NCBI GenBank assembly: GCA_031262035.1
Contig: JAISIL010000082.1
Location: 1-33,926 of the forward strand
DNA: 33,926 nt
From: Spirochaetaceae bacterium
GTDB lineage: Bacteria > Spirochaetota > Spirochaetia > Treponematales > Breznakiellaceae
Direction: 5' to 3'
Shown: one piece after another, positions 16,086-23,510 of the stretch
Layout of the letters: each line of letters starts with the position of its first letter
How positions within the stretch are numbered: position 1 is the stretch's first letter
The notes under the pieces: model-generated
The model's database searches: none
What the model was told of the DNA's origin: nothing
Seen by the model: the letters and a program-made list of their open reading frames with translations, nothing else
Program-made: the position numbers and the translations under genes

Positions 16086-16115
16086 ATTATATTTTTTTCA
16101 TAAGGCACTTGACAA
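16086..16115 (-). promoter_or_regulatory. Promoter of the second XRE gene
   Basis: On the minus strand: TTGTCA, an 18-base spacer and TATAAT, then three bases to the first ATG and six to the second. The -35 box overlaps that of the opposing lipoprotein promoter. Confidence 0.7.
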
Positions 16116-16137
16116 TTTATCTGTTAGATATTATAAT
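16109..16137 (+). promoter_or_regulatory. Consensus promoter of the lipoprotein pair with operator-like inverted repeat
   Basis: TTGACA at 16109-16114, a 17-base spacer and TATAAT at 16132-16137: a perfect consensus. The spacer contains TATCT-gtt-AGATA (16118-16130), centred on spacer positions 9-11, the same place as the inverted repeat at the first XRE/lipoprotein locus. The CTnnnAG core is shared. A 7-base-pair hairpin (16154-16160 with 16171-16177) lies in the leader. Confidence 0.78.
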
Positions 16138-16218
16138 ATATTGTCATAATTTCCTTATTGATAATCTTAACAATAAGAAGAGTATCATTCGATAAAGTTC
16201 ATTAAATGGAGGAGTCTT

Positions 16219-17325
16219 ATGGAAAAGATTAGTTTTGTGCGCAAGATCGCCCTGTTTTGCGCTATTGTAGCGGCTTTTGCCTTTGTTGGCTGTGATTTAT
16301 TCAATCCAAAACAGACGAAGAACGATGAAGGCCCTGTTGATTGGATTAATTACAAGACATCGGGTAATTATTCACTCATCATCACCAACGAGACGAACTA
16401 TGATATTGTTGTCTTCAAGGACAGCATCAGTTTGTCCAGGCTGCTCGGCGGGGTTCCCAAGGGGGAATCGAACCACGGGCTTCCTGCCAATGCGACACTG
16501 TTTGGCAATCAAACCGGAGACTGTGCTCTGATAATCATCACCAAAGCACAGTTTGAAGACAATGAAGATGACCTTGGCAACACGGCGCTTTCTCAGTCTC
16601 CATTCACCAGGATTTATGCAGCCTACAATGCCTCAGGTGATAATAGCATCCCCTGGGTGGTAGATGGAAAACTCGGCGGCACAAACACGATGGTGCTGCA
16701 GAATATGACTGAATACAACATGGAGATTAGAAGGGACAGCCCCCGCGGACAGGCAGTTGCCTATGCGCCCTATCAATCTTTTAACACAAACATCTATCTT
16801 GCCGACGGAAACTATAATATTTTCCCGGTCTTCAAGAAATACAATCCTGTAAGCGATGTAATTATCACTATGTATCCGAAGCGGGATGACGGGACGCCCA
16901 AGCGGAACAGCTTTTCTTTTGAAGGGGGCAGCGAAACAGAGATTAATGCCAATGACTATCTAAGCGGCATAACCTTTACCTCAGGCTATGCCTATTTAAT
17001 GATTGTAAACAACAGCAACAATGGTGTGCAGGTGATGAAGGGCAACACTGTTCAGAAGACGGCGACAGGAATTGAAATAATTAATCCGACAAGCAACCGT
17101 ATGTTCCCTGTAGAAATGCCCAGTATTCAATTAGGTGAAGAACCGATATATGCAGAAACGATGAGCTTCAGCGGCTGGACAGTGGGAGAAGTGGGAAGCC
17201 CGATTAGCATTGCCACAACAGAGTTCAAGGTTGACTATATGTATACCGTTACAGTAAGCGGAGACGCCAATGTCGGGGCGCTTACGGTAAGCGCTCCTGT
17301 TGAAGGCAATAAAATTAGTTTTTAA
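16219..17325 (+). CDS. Lipoprotein, paralogue of the N-terminal domain of the next gene
   Basis: The 368-residue protein starts MEKISFVRKIALF after GGAGGA. A signal peptide ends at the lipobox FVGC (Cys25), so it is a membrane-anchored lipoprotein. The rest aligns along its length with residues 22-380 of the protein encoded at 17342: VDWINYKTSGNYSL, NHGLPANATLFG, YNMEIRRDSPRG and SGYAYLMIVNNS all recur. The fold is probably all-beta; I do not recognise a named family. The second gene starts 16 bases later with its own GGAGGA, so they form an operon that likely arose by tandem duplication. An envelope or surface role is inferred. Confidence 0.85.
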   Translation: MEKISFVRKIALFCAIVAAFAFVGCDLFNPKQTKNDEGPVDWINYKTSGNYSLIITNETNYDIVVFKDSISLSRLLGGVPKGESNHGLPANATLFGNQTGDCALIIITKAQFEDNEDDLGNTALSQSPFTRIYAAYNASGDNSIPWVVDGKLGGTNTMVLQNMTEYNMEIRRDSPRGQAVAYAPYQSFNTNIYLADGNYNIFPVFKKYNPVSDVIITMYPKRDDGTPKRNSFSFEGGSETEINANDYLSGITFTSGYAYLMIVNNSNNGVQVMKGNTVQKTATGIEIINPTSNRMFPVEMPSIQLGEEPIYAETMSFSGWTVGEVGSPISIATTEFKVDYMYTVTVSGDANVGALTVSAPVEGNKISF

Positions 17326-17341
17326 TGAGCGGAGGATTCCA

Positions 17342-20300
17342 ATGAAAAAGTTGCTGTTTGTATGTTTATCTCTTTGTATCTTTAGTTTATTGTCAGTGTC
17401 TTGTAATTTGATTGTCCCTGAAAAAAAATCTTCGGACAATGGTGCTGCCATTGATTGGACCGATTACACAGGAAGCGGCGCCTATTCAATACGGATTACA
17501 AATAAAACATCGGTAGACCTGGTGGTTTTTAAAAACAGCCTTAGTTCTGCCAATCTGATTGGCGGTGTGAAGGCTAATGTGGCGAATCACGGGCTACCTG
17601 CAAACAGCAGCCTTTTTGGTAGTTCTTCATCTGATTTTACTTTAGTGTTTCTATCAAACACTGAGTATGAACAGAACAAGAATAATCTTTCCAGCCTGGA
17701 GCAACATCCATTTACCCGCATCTATGCTATGTATAATGCATCGAGCGATAACTCTGTGCCCTTTATTGTAGACAGCAGTCTTGGCGGAAACAATTCACTG
17801 GTGCTGAGCAATGATACCAATTATAATATGGAAATATGCCGTGACAGCCCCCGCGGCCCTGCAATAGGCTATGCGGCGGCAGGTTCATCAAACGTAACGA
17901 TAAACCTTGCAAACGGCGACTATGTATTTTTTCCTGTGTTCAAAACCTACGATGCAGGCCGGGATATTGTGCGGACGGTGTATCCGAAGCGTCCCGATTC
18001 CACTCCTGCCCGCAGAGGCGCTTCTTTTGAAGGGGGCACCAGATTAAGCATGAATGCAGAAGATTTTACAGCGAACGCCAATTTCAGTTCGGGCTATGCC
18101 TATCTGGTAATCAGGAACGAGAGTGCAGACGGTGTTCAATTGATGCACAATACTGTCGTGCAGACAACGGCAAGCGGAATGCGCTTTGTCAATCCTAATA
18201 ACACAAAAACATTTCTTATAGAAATGCCTGTAAGCGGCACAGGCAGTAATACTACCTATGCGGCAAAAACACTATTCTCCGACTGGACACTGGGGGAACT
18301 GGGTTCGCCTCAGGCAATTCCGCTAAACGAAGCGCTCTTTGACGATACGGTTACGGGCGGAGAGGCTGCGACAGTATTCCAGAGCGACCATACCTACACG
18401 ATTACTGTTACCGGTAATGCCAACACTACAGGGCTGGTGATTGGCATGCCTACCGAGCGGCTTTCAAAGCCGCTGGGATTAAGTGCAGTAACAGCAGGCG
18501 ACAGCAGTGTGCAGCTTTCATGGAGTGCAAGCACCGATGCAAACTACTATGAAGTACACATGACAAACGAAGATGCCAATGCAGAATATACCTACAAAAC
18601 CAACACGACAGCCCTTGCTTATACGGTGAACGATCTGGAAGGCGGCACGGTGTATTGGTTTAAGGTCCGCGGCGTGTATGGTTCACCCGGTAATTCGGAT
18701 AATGAATATTCAAATTTTTCTGACTTTGCAAGTGCACAAACCAATTGCAGCGCTCCTACGGAAGTGGAAGCAAGCGGAAAAAGTGATAATTCGGTTGAAA
18801 TTTCATGGAATGCATCAAAATCGGCTGTAAAATATACTGTTTACCAGGCTCTGAGCGCCTCGGGCGATTACACAAAGATTGATGAAACTGAAGATACCAG
18901 TTATATTCATACCGGCCTTGCCTACAACGATACTTACTATTATAAGATTAGTGCAACAGGGGATGACGGCATTGAAAGCGGGAAATCCCTTTATGCTTCG
19001 GCAAGCCCTTCTGTAATATCGGTTACGGGCATTAGCGGCCTGCCTTCCGGCATGACAATAGGCACGGCATTAAGTTTAAACGGCACGGTAGAACCTGAAA
19101 ACGCTACCAACAAAACAATTGTATGGAGCATAAAGACCGCAGGCGGCACCGGTACGGTGCTAAACGGCAGCAGCCTTAGTGCAAGTTCACAGGGCACGGT
19201 AACACTTCTTGCCACGATAACAGACGGCAGCGGCCTTGGTTCGAACTTCGTAAAAGAATTTACGGTAACAGCAACACCACAGTTTCATGCGGTAACTAAC
19301 ATCACCGGTGTGCCGGCAAGCGGCACAACCGGCAGCACGGTTACTTTAAGCGGAACGGTAGAACCGGCTGATGCAACAAACAAAACAATAGCATGGTCAA
19401 TAACAAGTGCAGGCACAACAAATGCAGAAATTACACAGACAAACAGATTAAATGCAAGAGCAGAAGGAACAGTCACCGTCCGTGCAACAATAACCAACGG
19501 CCTTGCAGCAGGCACAGATTACACAAAGGACTTTACCATAAGCATCACCCTGCCACCCCTTACCGGCACAGTAGCGATAAACGGCAATGCAATTGTAGGC
19601 CAGACCCTTACGGCAAACACAACGGCATTGGGTGGCAGCGGGGTTATCACCTACCAGTGGTTGCGGAATGGGACTACAGTGATTGGAACAAATACCAATA
19701 GCTATACGCTTGTAGATGCGGATATTGGTTCTACTATAGTAGTCCGTGTAACAAGGGATGGGTATGCAGGGATGGTGGAGAGCGCGGCGACTGCCACTGT
19801 TCAACTACCAGCATTAACCGGCAGTGTATCTATTATTGGCAATCCAATCGTGGGACAGACACTGACGGCAGATGTTTCCAGCCTTGGAGGAACAGGTACA
19901 ATCAGTTATCAGTGGTTACGAGGCGGTAGTAGTATATATACAGAAATAACAGGCGCTACGAACAGCACCTACACATTGATTGCTGATGATGAAGGCAAGA
20001 CGATAAAGGTGCGGGTTTCCAGGGCTGGATATGCAGGTGCGGTGGAGAGTGCCGGAATAGAAATCATAGCTCCACCCGTTGTGGTTGCAATATCTGTCGG
20101 ATATCAACATAGTTTGTTGTTGAAATCAGACGGCAGTGTTTGGGCTACCGGGGAAAATTCTTACGGTGCGTTAGGTAAGGCAAGTTCCACAATATGGATA
20201 AAGGTAGTTGATTCAGATGTGATTTCAATATCTGCAGGCAACCAAAGAAGTTTTATCATAAAAAAAGATGGAAGTCTTTGGGCTACAGGCCGGCACCCTC

Positions 20301-21067
20301 TAGGAAATGGCTCTGGGCATTCTAGCTTTACGAAAATTATTGATCATGGTGTAAAAGATGTATCTACTAGTAAAGAATCACACAAAACTATTATCTTAAA
20401 AGACGATGGCAGTGTTTGGGGAATTGGTACATGGAGTGCTACTTATACAGGAAAATTTGATATGTTAGACAGCACTACATTTAAGAAAGTATTTAACTCA
20501 GGTGCAATACATATTTCAAATGGTTCTGGATATGATATTTTTATCATAAAAGAAGATAAAAGTCTCTGGGCTGCCGGCCTTAATAGCAGCGGATCCCTTG
20601 GTACTGGCGATGAAGTAGTTAGAAATAGTTTTGTGAAGGTAATTAACAATGGTGTTCGATATGTAACAAACGCCTTGAGTAAAACCTATGTTATAAAAGA
20701 AGATGGTAGTTTGTTGTATGCTGGACATGCACCTGATGGAAGTAGCATAGTGAATTTTACACCTAGTCCAGTAATGCATGTAACGGATGTCACATTCTAT
20801 ACTAGCATCTTTTATTTAAAAGACGATGGCAGTGTATGGGCAAAAGGTGATAATAATCTTGGCCAACTAGGAGTAGGTGACAACTTAAACAGAAATGATT
20901 TAGTAAAAGTACTCGACAAAAATATTAGTACTATAACCACATATAACCATTCCAGTTTTGCACTAACAGCAGATGGATCACTGCTTGCTACAGGCAACAA
21001 TGATTGCGGTCAACTTGGAACAGGTGATACTGTGAACTTAAATACATGGACACAGGTTATGCCATGA
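17342..21067 (+). CDS. Large multidomain lipoprotein ending in RCC1-like repeats
   Basis: This gene encodes 1241 residues starting MKKLLFVCLSLCIF, after GGAGGA. A signal peptide leads to Cys21 (LSVSC). Rough order: a paralogue domain of the preceding lipoprotein (22-380); two fibronectin type III domains (about 382-562, with VQLSWSASTDANYYEV and VEISWNASKSAVKYTV); two BIG2/Ig-like domains (about 563-735, VTGISGLPSG); two Ig-like repeats of the GNxIVGQTLTA...ITYQW type (about 736-905), as in the giant lipoprotein; then seven RCC1-like units (about 910-1241, SDGSVWATGENSYGALG). Seven units would close one beta-propeller. Probably a surface adhesin or binding protein. A small zinc-ribbon gene follows. 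Confidence 0.87.
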   Translation: MKKLLFVCLSLCIFSLLSVSCNLIVPEKKSSDNGAAIDWTDYTGSGAYSIRITNKTSVDLVVFKNSLSSANLIGGVKANVANHGLPANSSLFGSSSSDFTLVFLSNTEYEQNKNNLSSLEQHPFTRIYAMYNASSDNSVPFIVDSSLGGNNSLVLSNDTNYNMEICRDSPRGPAIGYAAAGSSNVTINLANGDYVFFPVFKTYDAGRDIVRTVYPKRPDSTPARRGASFEGGTRLSMNAEDFTANANFSSGYAYLVIRNESADGVQLMHNTVVQTTASGMRFVNPNNTKTFLIEMPVSGTGSNTTYAAKTLFSDWTLGELGSPQAIPLNEALFDDTVTGGEAATVFQSDHTYTITVTGNANTTGLVIGMPTERLSKPLGLSAVTAGDSSVQLSWSASTDANYYEVHMTNEDANAEYTYKTNTTALAYTVNDLEGGTVYWFKVRGVYGSPGNSDNEYSNFSDFASAQTNCSAPTEVEASGKSDNSVEISWNASKSAVKYTVYQALSASGDYTKIDETEDTSYIHTGLAYNDTYYYKISATGDDGIESGKSLYASASPSVISVTGISGLPSGMTIGTALSLNGTVEPENATNKTIVWSIKTAGGTGTVLNGSSLSASSQGTVTLLATITDGSGLGSNFVKEFTVTATPQFHAVTNITGVPASGTTGSTVTLSGTVEPADATNKTIAWSITSAGTTNAEITQTNRLNARAEGTVTVRATITNGLAAGTDYTKDFTISITLPPLTGTVAINGNAIVGQTLTANTTALGGSGVITYQWLRNGTTVIGTNTNSYTLVDADIGSTIVVRVTRDGYAGMVESAATATVQLPALTGSVSIIGNPIVGQTLTADVSSLGGTGTISYQWLRGGSSIYTEITGATNSTYTLIADDEGKTIKVRVSRAGYAGAVESAGIEIIAPPVVVAISVGYQHSLLLKSDGSVWATGENSYGALGKASSTIWIKVVDSDVISISAGNQRSFIIKKDGSLWATGRHPLGNGSGHSSFTKIIDHGVKDVSTSKESHKTIILKDDGSVWGIGTWSATYTGKFDMLDSTTFKKVFNSGAIHISNGSGYDIFIIKEDKSLWAAGLNSSGSLGTGDEVVRNSFVKVINNGVRYVTNALSKTYVIKEDGSLLYAGHAPDGSSIVNFTPSPVMHVTDVTFYTSIFYLKDDGSVWAKGDNNLGQLGVGDNLNRNDLVKVLDKNISTITTYNHSSFALTADGSLLATGNNDCGQLGTGDTVNLNTWTQVMP

Positions 21068-21083
21068 AGGTGAAGGAGGAGAA

Positions 21084-21263
21084 ATGATGACAGAATTAAA
21101 ACTACTGGAAGGTCCGAAAGAAGGAAAAGGTATTGCCCCGTGCGAAGCTTGTGGAACGCCAATTGATTATGCTAATGATATAAAGTGTAGTCATTGTGGT
21201 GCTCTTACCACAATGGGAAAATGTATGGAGGAGATTGCGAAAGATGAATTTGAGTTGGATTAG
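21084..21263 (+). CDS. Small zinc-ribbon protein
   Basis: A 59-residue frame starts MMTELKLLEGPKEGKG and follows a strong AAGGAGGAG site. It has two CxxC pairs, PCEACG (Cys20/Cys23) and KCSHCG (Cys35/Cys38), spaced as in a zinc ribbon. An acidic tail (EEIAKDEFELD) follows. It lies 16 bases after the large lipoprotein stop, in the same direction, so it is probably in that operon. The function is unknown; zinc ribbons of this size often bind protein or nucleic acid. The ATG three bases later is an alternative start. Confidence 0.75.
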   Translation: MMTELKLLEGPKEGKGIAPCEACGTPIDYANDIKCSHCGALTTMGKCMEEIAKDEFELD

Positions 21264-21291
21264 GGAGGTGTGAGATGTAGAATAGTTTACA

Positions 21292-21350
21292 AAGCATTAT
21301 TTTAGCCGGAATCTTGAGGTGGTCAAGTGGAAACACAAAATATGATATTA
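21292..21350 (+). repeat. Intergenic repeat, first copy (second at 21668-21727)
   Basis: This stretch includes ATTATTTTAGCCGGAATCTT and CAAGTGGAAACAC. A diverged copy with the same order lies at about 21668-21727. Each copy stands before a small unknown gene. Both contain CTTG-N7-CAAG, a possible short stem. It may be a duplicated 3' gene remnant: one frame gives RNLEV-KWKH in both copies. Confidence 0.7.
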
Positions 21351-21365
21351 TGAGGAGAAATAAGA

Positions 21366-21656
21366 ATGGAGAGTTTTAGAAAATGTCTAAAGAGTATAGA
21401 TATATTAATTGAATACAACAAAAAGTTGTTGGATTCTGCACCAAGTGCTGATTTGAATTTCGAAATAGGAAATCTGTATCTATTCAGAGCTATTTTAGTG
21501 AAAAATCATACAGACAGGTTTGATACAAGTATTGAATATAGCTACAAAGACGCTATACCATTTTTAGAAGAAGCAATCAAAATGAATCAACATATTGACA
21601 GTATTGGATCCCTTGATGTGGCTATAAAAGGTGCAAATACATTTGAACTAGAGTAG
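21366..21656 (+). CDS. Small hypothetical protein, helical
   Basis: The 96-residue protein starts MESFRKCLKSIDILIEYN, after GAGGAG with good spacing. It appears mainly helical, with features of one or two TPR-like helix pairs (LNFEIGNLYLFRAILVKN; DAIPFLEEAIKMNQ). It has no signal peptide, no membrane segment and no catalytic motif. I do not recognise the family. It sits between two copies of an intergenic repeat, downstream of the lipoprotein operon, in AT-rich DNA. Confidence 0.65.
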   Translation: MESFRKCLKSIDILIEYNKKLLDSAPSADLNFEIGNLYLFRAILVKNHTDRFDTSIEYSYKDAIPFLEEAIKMNQHIDSIGSLDVAIKGANTFELE

Positions 21657-21667
21657 AGGTGATTTTA

Positions 21668-21727
21668 CTAATTATTTTAGCGCCGGAATCTTGAAGTGAA
21701 CAAGTGGAAACACGAAAATATGTTATT
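21668..21727 (+). repeat. Intergenic repeat, second copy
   Basis: This is the diverged second copy of the repeat at 21292-21350, with GCGCCGGAATCTTGAAGTG followed by CAAGTGGAAACACG. It precedes the gene at 21757. Confidence 0.7.
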
Positions 21728-21756
21728 TGAGCAAATTCTATTTGGAGGAAATTATT

Positions 21757-22104
21757 ATGGGAAGATTAGACAACAATGATCTGAGAAGGATGATACGCGA
21801 AGTGGATGGAATTATAGTCCGTCCAACAAACAATGGGAGTACGATTCCTGGCCTTTGGGGGCACCCGGATTATTATGGAAATATTCATGTCCATGGTACT
21901 AAAATAGTGGTCGAGCGGAATGTACGGCCAAATGGCACGAAGGGGAAAACAAATCCTAACCCAAAAACATGGACTCTTGAACAATATGTTAACGAGGTTA
22001 CCCGGCTAGATGGATACCCAACAATGTATTTAGAGATACCGCGAACAAAGCCAAGAGGCTCATGGGTTATTCCTATTGATGAATTCAGAAAATATATTCT
22101 GTAG
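21757..22104 (+). CDS. Small hypothetical protein
   Basis: The 115-residue protein starts MGRLDNNDLRRMIREVDGII. The start at 21757 follows GGAGG by about eight bases; the frame's earlier start at 21727 has no such site. Notable segments are GLWGHPDYYGNIHVHGTKIV and KTWTLEQYVNEVTRLDGYPT. The histidines in the first could bind metal, but no known motif is matched. There is no signal or membrane segment. The position after a repeat and among small unknown genes fits an exchangeable cassette, for example toxin or immunity type. This is speculative. Confidence 0.65.
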   Translation: MGRLDNNDLRRMIREVDGIIVRPTNNGSTIPGLWGHPDYYGNIHVHGTKIVVERNVRPNGTKGKTNPNPKTWTLEQYVNEVTRLDGYPTMYLEIPRTKPRGSWVIPIDEFRKYIL

Positions 22105-22205
22105 AATAAGAATAGGATTTAGCCCGTTACCACGAAAACATGTGGTCTCGACAGGATCGACCACCGGGAGGCTTCTCAAAGCCCGTTCGCGTGGTTCGCG
22201 GTTAA

Positions 22206-22240
22206 TTAATCTGAGAGTTTTTTACGGAGTTCTATTATTT
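22206..22240 (-). pseudogene. Scrap of an Rpn-like gene end
   Basis: On the minus strand this reads IIELRKKLSD then TAA. The 27 bases 22206-22232 are identical to the end of the partial gene at 3-119. No further upstream coding sequence is recognisable, so only the 3' tip of a former copy remains. Confidence 0.7.
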
Positions 22241-22247
22241 TTCATAC

Positions 22248-22351
22248 AACCACGAATGACACGAATCGGCTACGCCGACACAAATAATCCACGATAAGTA
22301 ATCGAAAATTCGTGTGATTTGCCGTAGGCAATATTCATGTTATTCGTGGTT
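22248..22351. mobile_element. MITE-like element with terminal inverted repeats (diverged copy)
   Basis: The ends AACCACGAATGACACGAAT and ATTCATGTTATTCGTGGTT are inverted copies with two mismatches. The inside (CGGCTACGCCG, TTCGTGTGATTTGCCGTAGG) matches the copy at 33518-33626. It encodes no protein, so it would have to move with help in trans if it is mobile. Confidence 0.8.
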
Positions 22352-22358
22352 ATTTTTT

Positions 22359-22406
22359 GTGGTCTCGACAAGCTCGACCACCCCCGAGGGTCACGACCAT
22401 CGGGGG
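22359..22406. repeat. GTGGTCTCGACAAGCTCGAC repeat and adjoining hairpin
   Basis: The repeat (22359-22381) is an imperfect palindrome found also at 22142, 23217 and 24334. It runs into CCCCCGA (22381-22387) and TCGGGGG (22400-22406), a perfect 7-base-pair stem. Confidence 0.75.
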
Positions 22407-22492
22407 AATTAATCAAAGCCCGTTCGCGTGGTTGGCGTGGTTCGCGGTTAATCAATACCTGAGCCGTAGGCATATCATTCGTGGCAAAAAAA

Positions 22493-22927
22493 CTAAATAG
22501 CAGACAATGAGGGAAAACCATGCTCTTCCCAATATTGTTTCGGTGTTACTATTCTGGTATGCTGAAATCTTGCAAAGTTAAAGTGATTAGTATTTCCTGT
22601 AATGATATAATCTGCATTTGAAGAGTCAGCTATTTCAAGAAGTCTGTTATCCGCCTCATCGGCTATTAATTGAATTGCCTTATCAGACTGATATTTTACA
22701 GCTCTCGATTCGATAGATGATAATAGAGATTCTGCTTTTATATAAAAGTCATGAAATTTCTGAAATTTTGGGCGTTGCAAGACATCATAGTATTCTGCAA
22801 TCAGTTCGTCTGAAACACATAATTCAAATTCACCATTAATAAAATGGTGGTAGATAATCAGGTAGGGAAAAGATTTTTGAATTAGTGCCGAAACAAGGAC
22901 ATTTGTATCAACAATATTACGAAGCAT
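22493..22927 (-). CDS. PIN-domain toxin (second PIN module)
   Basis: The 144-residue protein starts MLRNIVDTNVLVSALIQ; the start at 22927 follows AGGAG by six bases. PIN residues Asp7, Glu45 (IAEYYDVL) and Asp93 (DEADNRLLEIA) are present. The fourth acidic position is GNTNHF, where a GDTD-type motif is usual, so activity may depend on three acids. This pattern is common in COG1569-type PIN toxins. The antitoxin gene lies just upstream with an 11-base overlap. The likely role is an RNase toxin of a type II TA pair. Confidence 0.86.
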   Translation of the reverse strand: MLRNIVDTNVLVSALIQKSFPYLIIYHHFINGEFELCVSDELIAEYYDVLQRPKFQKFHDFYIKAESLLSSIESRAVKYQSDKAIQLIADEADNRLLEIADSSNADYIITGNTNHFNFARFQHTRIVTPKQYWEEHGFPSLSAI

Positions 22928-23150
22928 TACCGCTCCTGTTTGCACGTGTCGCTTCTATCTCATTATTAATATCTTCCAGGGTCATCTCTGAAAGGCCATA
23001 TTTTTCTGCCAGACGAACGCATGAATTTAGATTCTGTCTCATTAATTCTCTGCTTATAATATCAACAAAATCCGTAAAATTAAAAGATTTCGTCTTCATA
23101 CCAAACATCGAATATTCCACATCTGAAATAGAAACCGTTAAAGTTTGCAT
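22917..23150 (-). CDS. Antitoxin partner of the second PIN toxin
   Basis: The 77-residue protein starts MQTLTVSISDVEYSMFGMKT. The short N-terminal strand followed by helices (FNFTDFVDIISRELMRQNL, MTLEDINNEIEATRAN) fits a small ribbon-helix-helix-like or related antitoxin. It has the usual antitoxin-first order with an 11-base overlap to the PIN gene. The ribosome binding site AGGAGAAA lies before ATG. The family is assigned mainly from context. Confidence 0.75.
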   Translation of the reverse strand: MQTLTVSISDVEYSMFGMKTKSFNFTDFVDIISRELMRQNLNSCVRLAEKYGLSEMTLEDINNEIEATRANRSGNAS

Positions 23151-23510
23151 ATTTTTCTCCTATTTATAGTATAAGCCATTCCCCAGAGTTCGTCAAGTAG
23201 GGAATAGCCCGTTCATGTGGTTTCGACCCTTCGACAAGCTCAGGGACCGCAAGCTCGACCACCGGGAGAACACGACCATCGGAGGGGGGATTTGTCACAC
23301 CCCGTTCGCGTGGTCAACGCATGCATGCGTCAGTGGTTCGCGGTTAAGCCTAATAAAAAGGACAGGAAAACAGGGAAGAGCACGGAGAAGGGCTCCCCTG
23401 TTTTCCGTAGCTAACTATTAGGATTAACCGCAAATTACGCAACACTCGCTGAGAAAGTCTGATACATCAAATTCGTGGTAGAATAATGGAGATGCAAGTG
23501 CTCGGCATTG
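23151..23510. repeat. 360 bp gene-free region with repeats and a long hairpin element
   Basis: I see no gene here. It holds a GTGGTTTCGACCCTTCGACA...TCGACCAC repeat (23217-23263), a GTTCGCGTGG...GTGGTTCGCGG motif split by ACGCATGCATGCGT (23317-23330, a 14-base palindrome), and a long imperfect hairpin at about 23340-23431. The short frames seen in it run through repeat DNA and have no ribosome binding site. Confidence 0.78.
23340..23431. repeat. Long imperfect hairpin element
   Basis: The outer arms are GCGGTTAAGCCTAATA and the near-complement TATTAGGATTAACCGC. The inner arms are GGAAAACAGGG (23365-23375) and CCCTGTTTTCC (23396-23406), perfectly paired around a loop of about 20 bases. The whole could form a cruciform or a stable RNA stem. 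No T-run follows. Confidence 0.8.

Larger units (their letters stand above)
22105..22492. repeat. 388 bp gene-free region packed with dispersed repeats
   Basis: I see no gene here. From left to right it holds a GTGGTCTCGA...TCGACCAC inverted repeat (22142-22164), the GTTCGCGTGGTTCGCGG motif (22185-22201), a scrap of an Rpn-like gene end (22206-22240, minus), a 104-base element with terminal inverted repeats (22248-22351), a second GTGGTCTCGACAAGCTCGAC copy (22359-22381), a CCCCCGA/TCGGGGG hairpin (22381-22406) and a second GTTCGCGTGG motif (22422-22451). Confidence 0.8.

Noticed and set aside
19393-19701. Frames within the large lipoprotein gene
   Set aside because: Overlapping frames with skewed composition inside a well-supported coding region.
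22105-22492. Possible CRISPR array
   Set aside because: The repeats belong to several families, are not evenly spaced and have no uniform spacers; no cas gene is visible.
23215-23421. Open frames of 65-68 residues in the repeat region
   Set aside because: They run entirely through dispersed repeat and hairpin DNA, have no ribosome binding site and resemble no protein.
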